From Candidatus Buchananbacteria bacterium RIFCSPLOWO2_01_FULL_39_33 (GTDB lineage: Bacteria; Patescibacteriota; Patescibacteriia; 2-01-FULL-39-33): 47,800 bases of DNA. The translations under genes were made by a program, and so were the position numbers. Location of the stretch: the NCBI GenBank assembly GCA_001817505.1, contig MHIM01000009.1, positions 1 through 47,800 on the forward strand, written 5' to 3'. Position 1 is the stretch's first letter; each line of letters opens with the position of its first letter. A model generated the notes under the pieces. The model did no database searches, was not told the origin of the DNA, and was given only the letters and a program-made list of their open reading frames with translations. This document shows, in pieces, positions 39,688 through 46,515 of the stretch.

Positions 39688-40902
39688 TTAATACTGTTCC
39701 TCCCAATGGTCAATTTGGATAACCGGTGAGACGGGATTATGCAGCGGATCAATAACCGGCTGAAAATTATCCGGCACATAATTGAGAGTAATAGCGCCGC
39801 CATTGGTGGTGACTTCGGCATCAAAACCGGTCATGCCGCCGTTAATCAAAAAATTAGTGCCCGAACTGATAATTTTCAAATCATCGCCGGCGTAAATCAA
39901 ACCGTTGACGGTGATGTTGCCACCGGAAGTGATGAAATCAATATCTTCTTTGGCCAGCAGACCGCCGCCATAAATCGGATCGGCATTGACTGTTAAAGTT
40001 TGGCCGGAGTTGGTTATTTTGATTTCTTCTTCAGCCACTAAAACGCCATTAATGGTCATATTTTTATCGATAATTTCGGCATCGCCGGTGACGTAGATAA
40101 TGCCATTTAAAATAGTGCCATCGGGCAGATTTTCAAATTGGGTTTTGGTGTAGACAGTGCCCAAGGCAGTGGCTCGGTTTTTCCAGGAATTGGGATCGCT
40201 GGAATTGAAATCTATTGGCAATATGTCAACGGTAGTAGTGGGGGCGTCTTGGTAACTGTTATTCAAAGTTAAGGTCCCACCGGCTACCACTAAAATATTA
40301 TTACTGGAGGAAACTACTCCATCATTGACTCTAACTTCCGCTCCCTGGATTTTAAGATTCTGATTGGCGTGCAGGCGGCCGCCAGTGGAATCTAAAACCA
40401 AACCAGAACCGGTAAAAGTGAAATTGCCGTTTTGCTGGGAGCCGCGGCCGCCGGCGAAAATGGTGAATTCCCATTCAGTGTCGGTACCAGTGGCTCGACT
40501 GATATAATATTTGACCACTCGCCGAGAAGAACTGCCGGCGATTTGATAAGTGGAAGTAGCGATAATCCAGGCTTCAGCCGGTACTGTATTGACGGCTGCC
40601 ACCTGGTAAGCGGCTCGACTATCGCCAAAAACGCCATTTCTAATAATATCATTGTTTGAACTCAAAGTGCCATTTAAAAAGGCCTGACCAGTGGCTGGGT
40701 CATTTTGTATTTTCCAGATTATTTCATTAATACCGGCCTCGGCTAAGTAATAGGTCTTGGCGGCCACTGATTGACTGGCTGATATTTTCATTTCGGTGAT
40801 AGTGAAATTCACCACGTATAAGGCGGTTAATAATAAAAGCGACATCACCAAAATGGAAGTTATTAAAATAAAGCCCGGTTGGTTTTTATAGTCGAGTGGC
40901 AT
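39688..40902 (-). CDS. PilX-like pilus-associated protein with long beta-rich domain
   Basis: A 404-residue protein. The N-terminus (KNQPGFILITSILVMSLLLLTALYVVNFT) is a PilX-N-type membrane helix, and AAKTYYLAEAGINEIIW is the typical sequence that follows it. From about residue 150 the chain is Gly/Asn/Thr-rich with alternating hydrophobic residues and recurrent short units (ITVNGLIYAGDDLKII, FLINGGMTGF, TINGVLVAEEEIKI). It looks like a parallel beta-helix or bactofilin-like repeat. It would be exported and might serve at the pilus tip or as an adhesin. It follows three prepilin genes in the same orientation. The homologue and the length of the repeat domain are not typical of PilX. Confidence 0.8.
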   Translation of the reverse strand: MPLDYKNQPGFILITSILVMSLLLLTALYVVNFTITEMKISASQSVAAKTYYLAEAGINEIIWKIQNDPATGQAFLNGTLSSNNDIIRNGVFGDSRAAYQVAAVNTVPAEAWIIATSTYQIAGSSSRRVVKYYISRATGTDTEWEFTIFAGGRGSQQNGNFTFTGSGLVLDSTGGRLHANQNLKIQGAEVRVNDGVVSSSNNILVVAGGTLTLNNSYQDAPTTTVDILPIDFNSSDPNSWKNRATALGTVYTKTQFENLPDGTILNGIIYVTGDAEIIDKNMTINGVLVAEEEIKITNSGQTLTVNADPIYGGGLLAKEDIDFITSGGNITVNGLIYAGDDLKIISSGTNFLINGGMTGFDAEVTTNGGAITLNYVPDNFQPVIDPLHNPVSPVIQIDHWEEQY

Positions 40903-40923
40903 AAAAAATAATTATTTACCGAC

Positions 40924-41493
40924 TTAAAGATTACGGCCGTAAATTGAAGTGCTAATAGTAATGGTTTCTGAATTTTTAATTAAATAAAGATTGATGTTGA
41001 TTAAATTATTACCCCAGAATTCTAAATCAGTGGCATATTCGCCTATTATTTCGTCTTCTACTGAATCCTTGACCGGTGAATCGCCGTATTGATTAGTGTC
41101 GTAGTAATGCACATAAGCGGTTGGCGCTTCTGTAAAATAATAACGAGCTACCTCTCTTTTGATATTCGTGCCGCTTAAATAATAACGGATGTAAGTTATG
41201 GTGGAAATGTCATGGCCATCTTCAAATTCTATCTCGCTGGGCAAAGTGGCTGGATTGGAATTATCGGCTGGCAGAGGGGTGGTAACACTCTGGGCTTGCC
41301 TTAATTCCCTGATAATTCTATCTAATATTACTCGGCTGTTTTGGGTGATTTCTGCTCGCCTATCGGTTTTTTTGTAAGTGTTCTGGCTGGTATAATAAGC
41401 CAAGGAAATGATTAAAAATAAAATCACTGAAATGTTAATGGCTATAATCACTTCCACCAAAGTAAAACCGGAATTATTCGGTTTTTTAAACAT
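40924..41493 (-). CDS. Type IV prepilin-like protein, PilW/PulJ type
   Basis: A 189-residue pseudopilin. The class III leader cleavage site and helix read NNSGFTLVEVIIAINISVIL, with Glu5 after the cleaved Gly (GFTLVE). The soluble part is mostly beta-like (FEDGHDISTITYIRYYLSGT, DLEFWGNNLININLYL) as in minor pilins of the PilW/PulJ type. It would be processed by a PilD-type peptidase, which is not in this window. It is 2 bases downstream of the next prepilin gene and follows it in the operon. It is probably a minor pilin that primes pilus assembly. Confidence 0.88.
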   Translation of the reverse strand: MFKKPNNSGFTLVEVIIAINISVILFLIISLAYYTSQNTYKKTDRRAEITQNSRVILDRIIRELRQAQSVTTPLPADNSNPATLPSEIEFEDGHDISTITYIRYYLSGTNIKREVARYYFTEAPTAYVHYYDTNQYGDSPVKDSVEDEIIGEYATDLEFWGNNLININLYLIKNSETITISTSIYGRNL

Positions 41494-41495
41494 TG

Positions 41496-41918
41496 CTACT
41501 TTTTACTGATTAAAGATGTTAACTGAACGCTTTTTTCTGTTTTTAAAGCTGAACTTTTATAGTAGACGTTAACGGTCATTTTTTTCAAATCGGTCTCACT
41601 GACTGATGTTTGCAAATTTTGGTCAACATATTCGGTCAGAGTTTCTCGCTGGTAGTCATACAAATAATTATTGGGGTCGGCTGACAAACGCTCTTTAACT
41701 TCAATAACGCCAATGGCAATATTATCATAATTTAAAGAGAATAATTCTTCCAATTTGGCTTGGGCTAAATTAGTGGCAATAGTGGCTTGTTTGGCTGATT
41801 CGCTAATTTTAAAAGCAATGGGGAAAATGTTAGCTAAAATTAAAACGCCGATCATAATCACCACGATTGTTATCATCGCTTCTAAAAGTGTAATTCCTTG
41901 GTTATTCAATTTTGACAT
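41496..41918 (-). CDS. Type IV prepilin-like protein, PilV type
   Basis: A 140-residue pseudopilin. The leader and helix are NNQGITLLEAMITIVVIMIGVLILANIFP, with the cleavage Gly and Glu5 (GITLLE). The sequence after the helix (AKQATIATNLAQAKLEELFSL) is characteristic of PilV minor pilins. The small C-terminal domain has beta character (VNVYYKSSALKTEKSVQLTS). Its start overlaps the upstream prepilin by 17 bases. It belongs to the same minor pilin set as its neighbours. Confidence 0.88.
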   Translation of the reverse strand: MSKLNNQGITLLEAMITIVVIMIGVLILANIFPIAFKISESAKQATIATNLAQAKLEELFSLNYDNIAIGVIEVKERLSADPNNYLYDYQRETLTEYVDQNLQTSVSETDLKKMTVNVYYKSSALKTEKSVQLTSLISKK

Positions 41919-42354
41919 AGCCCGAAGGTTTTAGGGAAATGGTTTTAGTAGCACCGCTGGAACTGATTAAAATAATCTGCCCGCTTTTTAAAACCGCGCC
42001 GGTCACATTGAAAGTAACAGTGTCAGCGGTTAAGCCGGTAATTGATTGGATGGAGATTAGAGTATTGATATTTTGGCTTTTGACAATCTGGCCGCTAACA
42101 TCATTGACAATTTTATACTTATTAAGTACTTGGTCAAAAACCACTGAATACTTAATTTGTTCAGTCACTGACAACTGTTGGGCATATCTTAAATCAGAAA
42201 CAATATCTCGGGTCTGCGAGTTGAGGGCGAGATTCGGTTTAAGGTTTTGATAGACCGGTAAACTGATCAAGGCAATTAAGGCAATAACCGCCAAAACCAT
42301 AATAATTTCTATCAAAGTGAAACCAAGATTTTCTTTAGTTATCTTATTGGTCAT
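41902..42354 (-). CDS. Type IV prepilin-like protein, FimT/GspH type
   Basis: A 150-residue pseudopilin with leader and helix ENLGFTLIEIIMVLAVIALIAL (GFTLIE with Glu5), continuing ISLPVYQNLKPNLALNSQTRDIVSDLRYAQQLSVTEQ, which is typical of FimT/GspH minor pilins. The C-terminal part is beta-rich and ends SGYVKIE. It is immediately after pilC, with the start codon overlapping the pilC stop by 1 base (TAATG). No major pilin gene with its usual short length and high expression signals is visible, so this or an outside gene may be the main subunit. Confidence 0.9.
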   Translation of the reverse strand: MTNKITKENLGFTLIEIIMVLAVIALIALISLPVYQNLKPNLALNSQTRDIVSDLRYAQQLSVTEQIKYSVVFDQVLNKYKIVNDVSGQIVKSQNINTLISIQSITGLTADTVTFNVTGAVLKSGQIILISSSGATKTISLKPSGYVKIE

Positions 42355-43409
42355 TAAATTGCTTGGGTCAGCGATTGCATCGGCATTAAAATAGCTAAAG
42401 CGATGCCGGCTACCGCTGCGCCGATTAACAGCATTAAAACCGGTTCAATGATAATCGGCAAATTTTCCATGGTATTATAAACTTCTTCCTCATAAAAAGA
42501 GGCTAAATTTTCTAAAACTTCGTCCAAGGAACCGGTTTCTTCGCCCACTGAAACCATTTGGATAATATTGGGCGGGAAAATTTTCGGATAATTTTTAAAG
42601 ACATCAGCCATCTTGTTGCCTCTTTTTACTTGCTCGGCCGACTCTAATAAGGCCTTTTTATAAAGCGAATTGCCTAAAATTCTGGAAGTTATTTGCAAGG
42701 TCTCAATAATAGTAATATCGGTTTTAATCAGCGAGCTTAAGCTTCTTGAGGCCCTGGCCAGATTTATTTTTTTAATGATGCCAGCTACTATTGGCAGCCT
42801 CAATAAGACGGTGTCAAAAATTAATTTGCCCCTTTTAGTGCTGATGGCTCTTATAAAAACCGTGACAGTTGTCAAAACAGCAATCAGCACTGCCAGGCCA
42901 TTATTTTGGATGAAATCGCTGATAGCGATTAAAATTCTGGTAGCTAAGGGCAATTCCACATCTAATTCCTGGAAAAGATTGGTGATATTGGGCAGGACGA
43001 AGACAATCATAAAAGTGCCAATGCCGAACATGGCAATCACGATAATTGTCGGGTAAGTCATAGCGTTTCTCACTTTCATTACCAGTTGGTGATCTTTGAC
43101 GGTTTGCAGATGCAATTCCTTGATAACTTGGTCTAATTGTCCCGAGGCCTCGCCGGCTTTTATCATATTGATGAACAACTCGCCCAATCTTTCTTGATAT
43201 GGCTCCAAACTCTCGCTGAAATTTTTGCCCTCTTTTATTTTTTTCTGGACATCAAAAAGCATCGTTTTCAATTTCTTATTTTTTGTCTGTTCGGCCAAGG
43301 TGCTAAGTGAATCAGCCAACGGCACGCCGGCTTTGACCATGACTGAAAGGTTTTGCAATAAAAATATTTTATTAGTGGCTGATATTTTTTGGAATAATTT
43401 TATTTTCAT
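42354..43409 (-). CDS. pilC: Type IV pilus platform protein PilC
   Basis: A 351-residue inner-membrane protein of the GspF/PilC family with two homologous GspF domains. The first (residues about 12-135) has LLQNLSVMVKAGVPLADSL and LFINMIKAGEASGQLDQVI. The second (about 215-335) has RASRSLSSLIKTDITIIETL and IIQMVSVGEETGSLDEVLEN. Three membrane helices are seen at about 118-140, 168-188 and 322-345. It anchors the PilB motor and passes its rotation to pilin subunits. The length is a little short, missing part of the N-terminus of Proteobacterial versions. It is downstream of pilB with a 73-base spacer. Confidence 0.96.
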   Translation of the reverse strand: MKIKLFQKISATNKIFLLQNLSVMVKAGVPLADSLSTLAEQTKNKKLKTMLFDVQKKIKEGKNFSESLEPYQERLGELFINMIKAGEASGQLDQVIKELHLQTVKDHQLVMKVRNAMTYPTIIVIAMFGIGTFMIVFVLPNITNLFQELDVELPLATRILIAISDFIQNNGLAVLIAVLTTVTVFIRAISTKRGKLIFDTVLLRLPIVAGIIKKINLARASRSLSSLIKTDITIIETLQITSRILGNSLYKKALLESAEQVKRGNKMADVFKNYPKIFPPNIIQMVSVGEETGSLDEVLENLASFYEEEVYNTMENLPIIIEPVLMLLIGAAVAGIALAILMPMQSLTQAI

Positions 43410-43482
43410 ATAACAATTTAAGATTTCGGATTATGGATTTAAGATTAATGATTTTTTTTTATAATCTGTAATTTGAAATTAT
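43410..43482. repeat. Short AT-word spacer between pilB and pilC
   Basis: GATTTCGGATTATGGATTTAAGATTAATGATT words are seen here only as GGATT/AGATT repeats, followed by a T-run and TAATCTGTAATTTGAAATT, a partial complement. It has the same hairpin logic as other spacers. Confidence 0.35.
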
Positions 43483-45213
43483 TTACTCTTGGGTTACCCT
43501 AAGAATCTCTTCTATAGTGGTTAAGCCGTTTTTGGCCTTAATAAATCCGTCTTGCGCCAAGGTCATCATACCCTGTTCCATAGCTAGCTTTTCCAATTCG
43601 TCGCGCGAGGCCCTTTTCAGAATGAGTTCAGCCATGGGCTCGGTTACCTCCAGGGTTTCATAAATGCCGATTCGGCCCTTATAGCCGCTGTTATCGCATT
43701 GGTTACAGCCCTTGCCATGGTAAAAAAGTATGGATTCAACGCTTTGCGTCTTGGCTATGTGACCATGCTCAACCAGATACTTTTCTAATTTTTTCAAATC
43801 AAAATGCTGTCCCAGTTGGGCCATGGCGGCTTTATCCAGATTATAACTGACAATGCAATTTTTGCAAATTTTTCTGATTAACCGCTGGGCGATTATGAGA
43901 TTGATAGTGGAGGCGATTAGAAAAGTCGGTATTTTCATATCTATAAAGCGGGGAATGGCAGTGACAGCGTCATTGGTATGAAGCGTTGAGAGCACTAAAT
44001 GGCCAGTCATAGCGGCATTAATGGCGATATCGGCTGTTTCGGTATCGCGGATTTCGCCAACCATGATAATATTAGGATCTTGGCGCAAGAAAGCGCGTAG
44101 TCCGGTAGCGAAAGTAAAGCCGATTTTGGGCTGGATTTGGCTTTGATTAATGCCCTTCATTTTGTATTCAATCGGATCTTCAATAGTGGAGATATTGACT
44201 TCCGGTTTATTGAGTTCGCCTAAAATAGTGTATAAGGTAGTGGTTTTTCCGCTACCGGTCGGGCCGGTTACTAAAATCATACCGTGCGGCTTTTCAATAT
44301 TACGCCTGACGATTTTCAGCGATTCCGGGTTAAAGCCCAATTGTTCCAAAGTTAATTGCTGGGTTTCATCAGGCAGGAGGCGCAGGACAACTTTTTCGCC
44401 GTCAAAGGTTGGAATGATGGAAACGCGGAAAGAGACCTTGTATTCTTTGGTTTTGATTTTAAAGCGGCCATCTTGAGGCAAACGGTGCTCGTCTAATTTC
44501 AAGCTGGCCAATATTTTAATTCTGGCGACAACGCCGGCGTGAGTGGATTTGGGCAAGGTCATGACTTTGCGCAAGACGCCGTCAATGCGATAACGGACGC
44601 CGATCTCCTTTTCCGACGGTTCAATGTGGATATCGGAGGCCTTTTCTAAAATCGCATATTCCAAAAGCGTATCAACCACTCTGACAATCGGCAGGTCTTG
44701 GGCTAAATTTTTCAACTCTTCCGGCTTGCCTTCCTGACCGTTTTCCTTTTCTTCTTCGCCCAATTCTTTTATTTCGGCGCTTAGGCCTTTGTGGTATATT
44801 TTTAAGACCTCTTTTATGTCTTCCGGCGAAGTGATATGCAATTTGATTTTCAACTGGGTTTTTTTGCTTAAAAAATCAAATAATTCTATATTAGAGATGT
44901 CCAAAGTGGCGATGCTTAACTCGTCATTGGTCTTGTCAAAAGCCACGGTCTGGTGCGACCGGGCGGTTATTTCCGGAATTAAGAACAGGACATCTTTGCG
45001 GATGGTTTTGTTTTTGAGGTTGATAAACGGTATTTTATAGAATTTGGCGGCTAATTCGTATAAAAGGGCGGGAGCAATTATTTTTTCTTCCACTAACAAA
45101 TCTTCCAGAGTGCCTGGCGATTTTCTGGTTGTTTCACTGTATTTTTTCAGTTGTTTTTGGTCAATGATCTTGTTTTGCATCAAAATTTCTTCCAAGTCCT
45201 TTTGGTTGATCAT
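43483..45213 (-). CDS. pilB: Type IV pilus extension ATPase PilB
   Basis: A 576-residue hexameric motor ATPase of the GspE/PilB family. An N-terminal MshEN domain (about 30-140) precedes the N2 domain (DLPIVRVVDTLLEYAILEKASDIHIEP). Walker A is GPTGSGKTTT with Lys323, followed by the Asp box (ISTIEDPIEY), Walker B (IIMVGEIRDTETAD) and the His box (GHLVLSTLHTND). A tetra-cysteine zinc motif is split: CKNC near 463 and CNQC in GKGCNQCDNSGYKGRIGIYE. It drives pilin assembly. No PilT retraction ATPase is in the window. It heads the operon behind an extended -10 promoter. Confidence 0.97.
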   Translation of the reverse strand: MINQKDLEEILMQNKIIDQKQLKKYSETTRKSPGTLEDLLVEEKIIAPALLYELAAKFYKIPFINLKNKTIRKDVLFLIPEITARSHQTVAFDKTNDELSIATLDISNIELFDFLSKKTQLKIKLHITSPEDIKEVLKIYHKGLSAEIKELGEEEKENGQEGKPEELKNLAQDLPIVRVVDTLLEYAILEKASDIHIEPSEKEIGVRYRIDGVLRKVMTLPKSTHAGVVARIKILASLKLDEHRLPQDGRFKIKTKEYKVSFRVSIIPTFDGEKVVLRLLPDETQQLTLEQLGFNPESLKIVRRNIEKPHGMILVTGPTGSGKTTTLYTILGELNKPEVNISTIEDPIEYKMKGINQSQIQPKIGFTFATGLRAFLRQDPNIIMVGEIRDTETADIAINAAMTGHLVLSTLHTNDAVTAIPRFIDMKIPTFLIASTINLIIAQRLIRKICKNCIVSYNLDKAAMAQLGQHFDLKKLEKYLVEHGHIAKTQSVESILFYHGKGCNQCDNSGYKGRIGIYETLEVTEPMAELILKRASRDELEKLAMEQGMMTLAQDGFIKAKNGLTTIEEILRVTQE

Positions 45214-45238
45214 AGTTTAGGGTTAAATTATTAATTTT

Positions 45239-45247
45239 ATTATAACA
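45239..45247 (-). promoter_or_regulatory. Extended -10 promoter of pilB
   Basis: On the minus strand TGT-TATAAT, hexamer at 45244-45239, precedes the pilB start by 25 bases. A -35 is not clear. The same TGT-TATAAT form occurs before pilM, so the two pilus units may share control. Confidence 0.45.
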
Positions 45248-45275
45248 CGAAAACACAAGAACACGAAAACAAAAA

Positions 45276-45297
45276 AGCCGAATCAGATGATTCGGCT
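45276..45297 (-). terminator. Strong intrinsic terminator
   Basis: AGCCGAATCA (45276-45285) and TGATTCGGCT (45288-45297) form a perfect 10-bp stem with a 2-base gap. On the minus strand it is followed by TTTTTTGTTTTCG. It ends the small-membrane-protein unit before pilB. Confidence 0.92.
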
Positions 45298-45309
45298 AAA
45301 TATGATTAG

Positions 45310-45759
45310 TTATTTGGTCTGGGCCTCAACTTCTTGAGTTGACGCCTCAATTTTTTTGCTTTCAACCGGAAATGGCTCAAGTTGCCGGTCTTTATTGACC
45401 TTGACTAGGCCGATTGACGGCTGGCTGTCAAGAGTAAATAGCCGGTACTGGCTATCAGGCATTTTAATCAAAGTGATCCATTGACTTTTAGTTTCTACTT
45501 CTTGACTATTGTCGGCATCTTTCTCTGTATAAATCACTTCACAGACGCTATTAATATCCAATGCTCTTTTATAGTTTGGCGATCCTTGACCTGTCATATA
45601 GCCAGAAGCGAATATTAGCATTAAACTTAAAATACTTGCGAGAGATCCTGTTATTATTAATTGTGACTTATCGTGTTGCTCAAACCACCCCCCCAAAGAA
45701 AAAAATATCCCGATGATTAAAAGCAATAATCCTATTAAAAACATGACAAATGTTATCAT
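45310..45759 (-). CDS. Small two-helix membrane protein, family copy B
   Basis: A 149-residue paralogue of the proteins at 32311 and 45774. Two membrane helices (about 3-24 and 33-54) precede a soluble domain: NSVCEVIYTEKD, then SQWITLIKMPDSQYRLFTLDSQPSIGLVKV and LEPFPVE. It ends with a Glu/Gln/Thr-rich tail. The stretch YRLFTLDSQP.IGLVKVN (17 residues) is almost identical in copy C, so they arose by recent tandem duplication. A clear Shine-Dalgarno, AAAAGGAGAAT, precedes the ATG. A strong terminator follows. The soluble part could face the cytoplasm. No known family, and function unknown. Confidence 0.8.
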   Translation of the reverse strand: MITFVMFLIGLLLLIIGIFFSLGGWFEQHDKSQLIITGSLASILSLMLIFASGYMTGQGSPNYKRALDINSVCEVIYTEKDADNSQEVETKSQWITLIKMPDSQYRLFTLDSQPSIGLVKVNKDRQLEPFPVESKKIEASTQEVEAQTK

Positions 45760-45773
45760 TGCTCATTCTCCTT

Positions 45774-46223
45774 TTAGTTGGCTGTCTGTTGGGTTGAATT
45801 CTCAACTTCTTGAGTTGACGCTTCGGCTTTTTGGCTTTCAACCGGAAATGGCTCAAGTTGCCGGTCTTTATTAACCTTGACTAGGCCGATTGGCGGTTGG
45901 CTGTCAAGAGTAAATAGCCGGTATTGGCCATTAGTCATTCTCATTAAGGTGATCCACTCATTGCCGGTTTCGGTTTCCTGGTCGGCAATAGACAGTTTCT
46001 CCGCATAAACTATCTCATAGATATTATAAGCGCCCAATGCTTTATTATTAGTTGGGTATCCTTTAGATATTTTCTCTCCAAATTCGATAAACGAAAAAGC
46101 GGCGCAACACAAGCTTATCGATGATAAGATCATAAAGAGAATTCGTTCTGGTCGTGTAGTATAAGAGGACATCATAAGAATTAATCCAATTATTAGTGCC
46201 ATACTTCCCATAAAAGCTTCCAT
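45774..46223 (-). CDS. Small two-helix membrane protein, family copy C
   Basis: A 149-residue paralogue directly upstream of copy B, separated by 14 bases. I start at ATG 46223 (MEAFMGSMALIIG), because AAAGGAAAG lies at a fitting distance before it and the resulting length equals that of both paralogues. The open frame extends 25 codons further upstream, but that stretch reads as leader sequence. Two helices are followed by NIYEIVYAEKLS, EWITLMRMTNGQYRLFTLDSQPPIGLVKV and a Thr/Glu/Gln-rich tail. The upstream spacer carries the second copy of the 183-bp repeat. Function unknown. Confidence 0.78.
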   Translation of the reverse strand: MEAFMGSMALIIGLILMMSSYTTRPERILFMILSSISLCCAAFSFIEFGEKISKGYPTNNKALGAYNIYEIVYAEKLSIADQETETGNEWITLMRMTNGQYRLFTLDSQPPIGLVKVNKDRQLEPFPVESQKAEASTQEVENSTQQTAN

Positions 46224-46332
46224 TTTTTCTTTCCTTTCTGGCTTGGTTATTGGTTGGGTTTTGTCAAAGTGCGAAAATATTGCCATTGCTGCGGCCAAAT
46301 TGATAAGAATTCAGCCGCACGGATGGGAATAT

Positions 46333-46515
46333 TTTATAATGTTGCTGGCCGAATACCCCTGGCTTTTAAGCCAGGGGATGAAGGCCAGTGTGAGAAAAAA
46401 TATTGTCGGCGGTAGAGACGGGGTATGCCCCGTCTCTACCAGTCATTCTGAATTTACCCAGACCTGCCTGCCGGCAGGCAGGTACTGCGGTCTTTAGACC
46501 GCAGTCAAATTCATT
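46333..46515. repeat. 183-bp multi-hairpin repeat, copy 2
   Basis: 181 of 183 bases agree with 9034-9216, in the same orientation, with no gaps. The difference at 46424 turns a G-C pair of the 28-bp palindrome into G-T, so the stem survives. The difference at 46456 weakens the TGAATTTG/CAAATTCA outer pair by one position. The last two bases overlap the stop codon of the minus-strand glycosyltransferase gene. The other end is about 110 bases before the start of copy C of the two-helix family. Confidence 0.9.

Noticed and set aside
46224-46298. 25-codon N-terminal extension of the third two-helix protein
   Set aside because: The ATG at 46223 has an upstream AAAGGAAAG and gives the same 149-residue length as both paralogues.
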